Positions 62,522-64,000 of a stretch of 64,000 bases of DNA are shown piece by piece (position 1 is the stretch's first letter; the number at the start of each line of letters is the position of its first letter). Source of the stretch: SCUB01 sp041918675 (GTDB taxonomy: Bacteria > Pseudomonadota > Alphaproteobacteria > Rhizobiales > Xanthobacteraceae); the NCBI GenBank assembly GCA_041918675.1, contig JAYRVF010000011.1, positions 62,001 to 126,000 on the forward strand, read 5' to 3'. The position numbers and the translations under genes were made by a program. Below the pieces are notes generated by a model, which saw nothing but the letters and a program-made list of their open reading frames with translations, was not told the origin of the DNA and made no database searches.

Positions 62522-62803
62522 TCAAGCTCCCTTGGCGGCGACCAGCTCGTCGATGCGGGCGCAAAGGTTGCCGAGCACGAAATATTGTTCGGTGGTCGCC
62601 TTGCCGTCGTTGACTTCTTGCGTCCACTTTTCCAGCGGCAGCTTGATGCCGAACGCCTTGTCGATGGCGAAGGCGATGTCGAGGAAGTCGAGGCTGTCGA
62701 TGCCCAGATCGTTGATCGCGTGGCTTTCCGCCGTGATGGTGTCGCGGGGAATGTCGCAGGTTTCGGCGATGATGTTGGCGACCTGGTCGAATGTGGATGA
62801 CAT
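62522..62803 (-). CDS. acpXL: Acyl carrier protein AcpXL
   Basis: The 93-residue acidic protein has the phosphopantetheine site G-I-D-S37-L-D-F (GIDSLDFLDIAFAID) and the AcpXL-specific features: a long C-terminal helix (KATTEQYFVLGNLCARIDEL) and a Trp in LPLEKWTQEV. It carries the C26-C28 hydroxy fatty acid destined for lipid A. First gene of the leftward operon. Confidence 0.95.
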   Translation of the reverse strand: MSSTFDQVANIIAETCDIPRDTITAESHAINDLGIDSLDFLDIAFAIDKAFGIKLPLEKWTQEVNDGKATTEQYFVLGNLCARIDELVAAKGA

Positions 62804-62891
62804 CGCTAAGCCTTTGGGTTCGCGCTCGAAAATACAGTTCTCGTGACGCGCGCTGGCGGCCGTCATATGCCACTGTAGAATCGCGCTTGCT

Positions 62892-62920
62892 CCTATATCG
62901 GAGCCGCAACAAGAGTTCAA
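62892..62920 (-). promoter_or_regulatory. Promoter of the acpXL operon
   Basis: On the minus strand TTGAAC (62915-62920) and TATAGG (62892-62897) are separated by exactly 17 bases, close to the sigma-70 consensus, about 90 bp before the acpXL ATG. No other comparable pair is seen in this spacer. Confidence 0.6.
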
Positions 62921-63053
62921 TGGCGCGCCGGCGAATTGTTAAGATGATGAATTCGCCCGAGAATTTCGACGTTCGCGCGCGCGCCTCGATCAATTCCAGC
63001 CACGCGGCGTCTCTCGCCGGCCGAGCCGAGACGCGGGAGCCCGTTGGGCGGGC

Positions 63054-63659
63054 TCAGGCGCGGGCGGGCGTGCTTCCCGGCTTTTGCGGCGCCACCCGGC
63101 CCAGCAGGTAGAACTCCTCGTTGGGCGGCATGTCCAGGGCGTTGGCGAGCCGGTTCGACATGGCGAAGAACGCCGCGATCGCGGCTATGTCCCAGATGTC
63201 TTCCTCGGAAAAGCCGTGCGCGTGGAGCGCCTCGTAATCGGCCTCGCCGATCGCCCGTGAATCGAGGCAGACCTTGAGCGCGAAATCGAGCATCGCCCGC
63301 TGGCGCGCCGTGATGTTGGCCTTGCGGTAATTGATCGCCACCTGGTCGGCGATGAGCGGATCGCGCGCGCGGATGCGCAGGATCGCGCCATGGGCGACGA
63401 CGCAATAATGGCACTGGTTGGCCCCGCTGGTGGCCACCACGATCATCTCCCGCTCGGCCTTGGTCAGCCCGCCGTCCTTCTCCATCAGCGCGTCGTGATA
63501 GGCGAAGAAGGCGCGGAACTCGGCCGGCCGGTGCGACAGCGCCAGAAATACATTCGGCACGAAGCCGGATTTCTCCTGAACCGCGACGATGCGCGCGCGG
63601 ATATCCTCGGGAAGTTCATCGAGCGCGGGAACGGGAAAACGGCTGGGAGGAGGCGTCAT
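63054..63659 (-). CDS. AhpD-like/carboxymuconolactone decarboxylase family peroxidase-related protein
   Basis: The 201-residue protein has the AhpD-type active site C83-HY-C86-x3-H90 (NQCHYCVVAHG) and a helical fold with FVPNVFLALSHRP at the N-terminus. Relatives reduce peroxides via the CxxC pair. The frame is open another 35 codons upstream but the conserved part starts at this ATG (MTPPPSRF). Confidence 0.88.
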   Translation of the reverse strand: MTPPPSRFPVPALDELPEDIRARIVAVQEKSGFVPNVFLALSHRPAEFRAFFAYHDALMEKDGGLTKAEREMIVVATSGANQCHYCVVAHGAILRIRARDPLIADQVAINYRKANITARQRAMLDFALKVCLDSRAIGEADYEALHAHGFSEEDIWDIAAIAAFFAMSNRLANALDMPPNEEFYLLGRVAPQKPGSTPARA

Positions 63660-63921
63660 GATCGGCTTTCCGATGTCGCGTTGATCGGGACGGTCGGCCG
63701 ACACGATAGACGATCGCGCGCGGCGCGCAAATCCGCCTCCGCCGTGTCGCGGCGGCGACGCCAAGAAGCCGGCGCGGCCGTGGCGACGCGCGCGAGCGCC
63801 GATCCCGCGATGTTGGAGCGCGCGAAAGTGGAACCCGCGATTGCGAAGTGGATTTGCGCGTGGCCTTGAAGCTGGAGCGTTTCAGTCCGGCGAGACACAT
63901 TCGTCTCGCGGGACCAACGCG

Positions 63922-64000
63922 CTAGAAGCCGGTCTTGGCGCCGGGGGGCGGGGGCGACAGACCGCCGAGCGGCTTTTTCAGGATCCTGAAGCGCTCGGGA
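63922..64000 (-). CDS. C-terminal end of a leftward gene (partial)
   Basis: The minus-strand frame from the window edge reads PERFRILKKPLGGLSPPPPGAK and ends TGF-stop at 63922. The basic and Pro-rich ending and good codon use suggest the last 25 codons of a real gene. The product cannot be named. Confidence 0.5.
   Translation of the reverse strand, partial: PERFRILKKPLGGLSPPPPGAKTGF

Overview
The window is a GC-rich (roughly two thirds G+C by eye), densely coding bacterial chromosome segment. Its gene content points to an alphaproteobacterium of the order Hyphomicrobiales (Rhizobiales). Markers are the acpXL-fabZ-fabF-fabF-adh-lpxXL cluster for very-long-chain lipid A acylation, a TadG-like Flp pilus protein, a BTLCP-type transglutaminase-like protease, a PAS_5 protein, DUF2865, DUF3126 and zf-CHCC proteins, and an Omp19/AprI-type lipoprotein. 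The DsrC-like protein and general content would fit a methylotroph-type family such as Beijerinckiaceae or Methylocystaceae, but that is only a guess. All functional calls rest on reading motifs by eye; no database search was run.

Layout. 1-3.4 kb: a DUF4189-like protein, then groES-groEL on the minus strand with a CIRCE-like operator and an odd tandem triplication of the groEL 3' end. 3.4-9 kb: a TadG-like pilus protein, small secreted proteins, a molybdopterin-binding-domain protein, gpt, and a stand-alone core methionine synthase. 9.08-12.6 kb: the accessory spot. A tRNA-Leu(UAA) gene is interrupted by a 252-nt group I intron at the U34/A35 position. It is followed 57 bp later by an AT-richer TIR-STAND-TPR gene of the immune-receptor type, a small co-directional ORF and a gene remnant. 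12.7-18.4 kb: msrPQ, pirin, a lipoprotein, an FAD monooxygenase, a zf-CHCC protein and an unknown membrane protein. 18.5-20.6 kb: a Zur-box-controlled pair, a His-rich outer-membrane-type protein and a ZnuA-like zinc-binding protein. 20.7-35.9 kb: housekeeping genes (cysE, gamma carbonic anhydrase, gor, class II DAHP synthase, extradiol-dioxygenase-like protein, dgkA) with regulators (tandem PilZ, PAS, CBS).

35.9-46.3 kb: nadE, a cysteine-less DsrC/TusE-like protein, gltX, cysS, cimA and a LOG-family protein. 46.5-50.7 kb: an Atm1-like ABC exporter, then psd and pssA (phosphatidylethanolamine synthesis), and an Omp19-like lipoprotein. 51-57.5 kb: a MotA/MotB-type stator pair, kup, a rhodanese, a PLP aminotransferase and PotF. 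57.5-62.9 kb: the lipid A very-long-chain fatty acid operon read leftward from a recognisable promoter. The window ends in an AhpD-like protein and the 3' end of another leftward gene.

Genes work together in several visible units: groESL (HrcA/CIRCE control), msrPQ (periplasmic methionine sulfoxide repair), the Zur zinc unit, psd-pssA, the stator pair and the acpXL operon, where one condensing enzyme lacks catalytic residues and probably partners the other. The most unusual parts are the intron-split tRNA-Leu next to the TIR gene, the repeated groEL tail, and the DsrC paralogue without cysteines.
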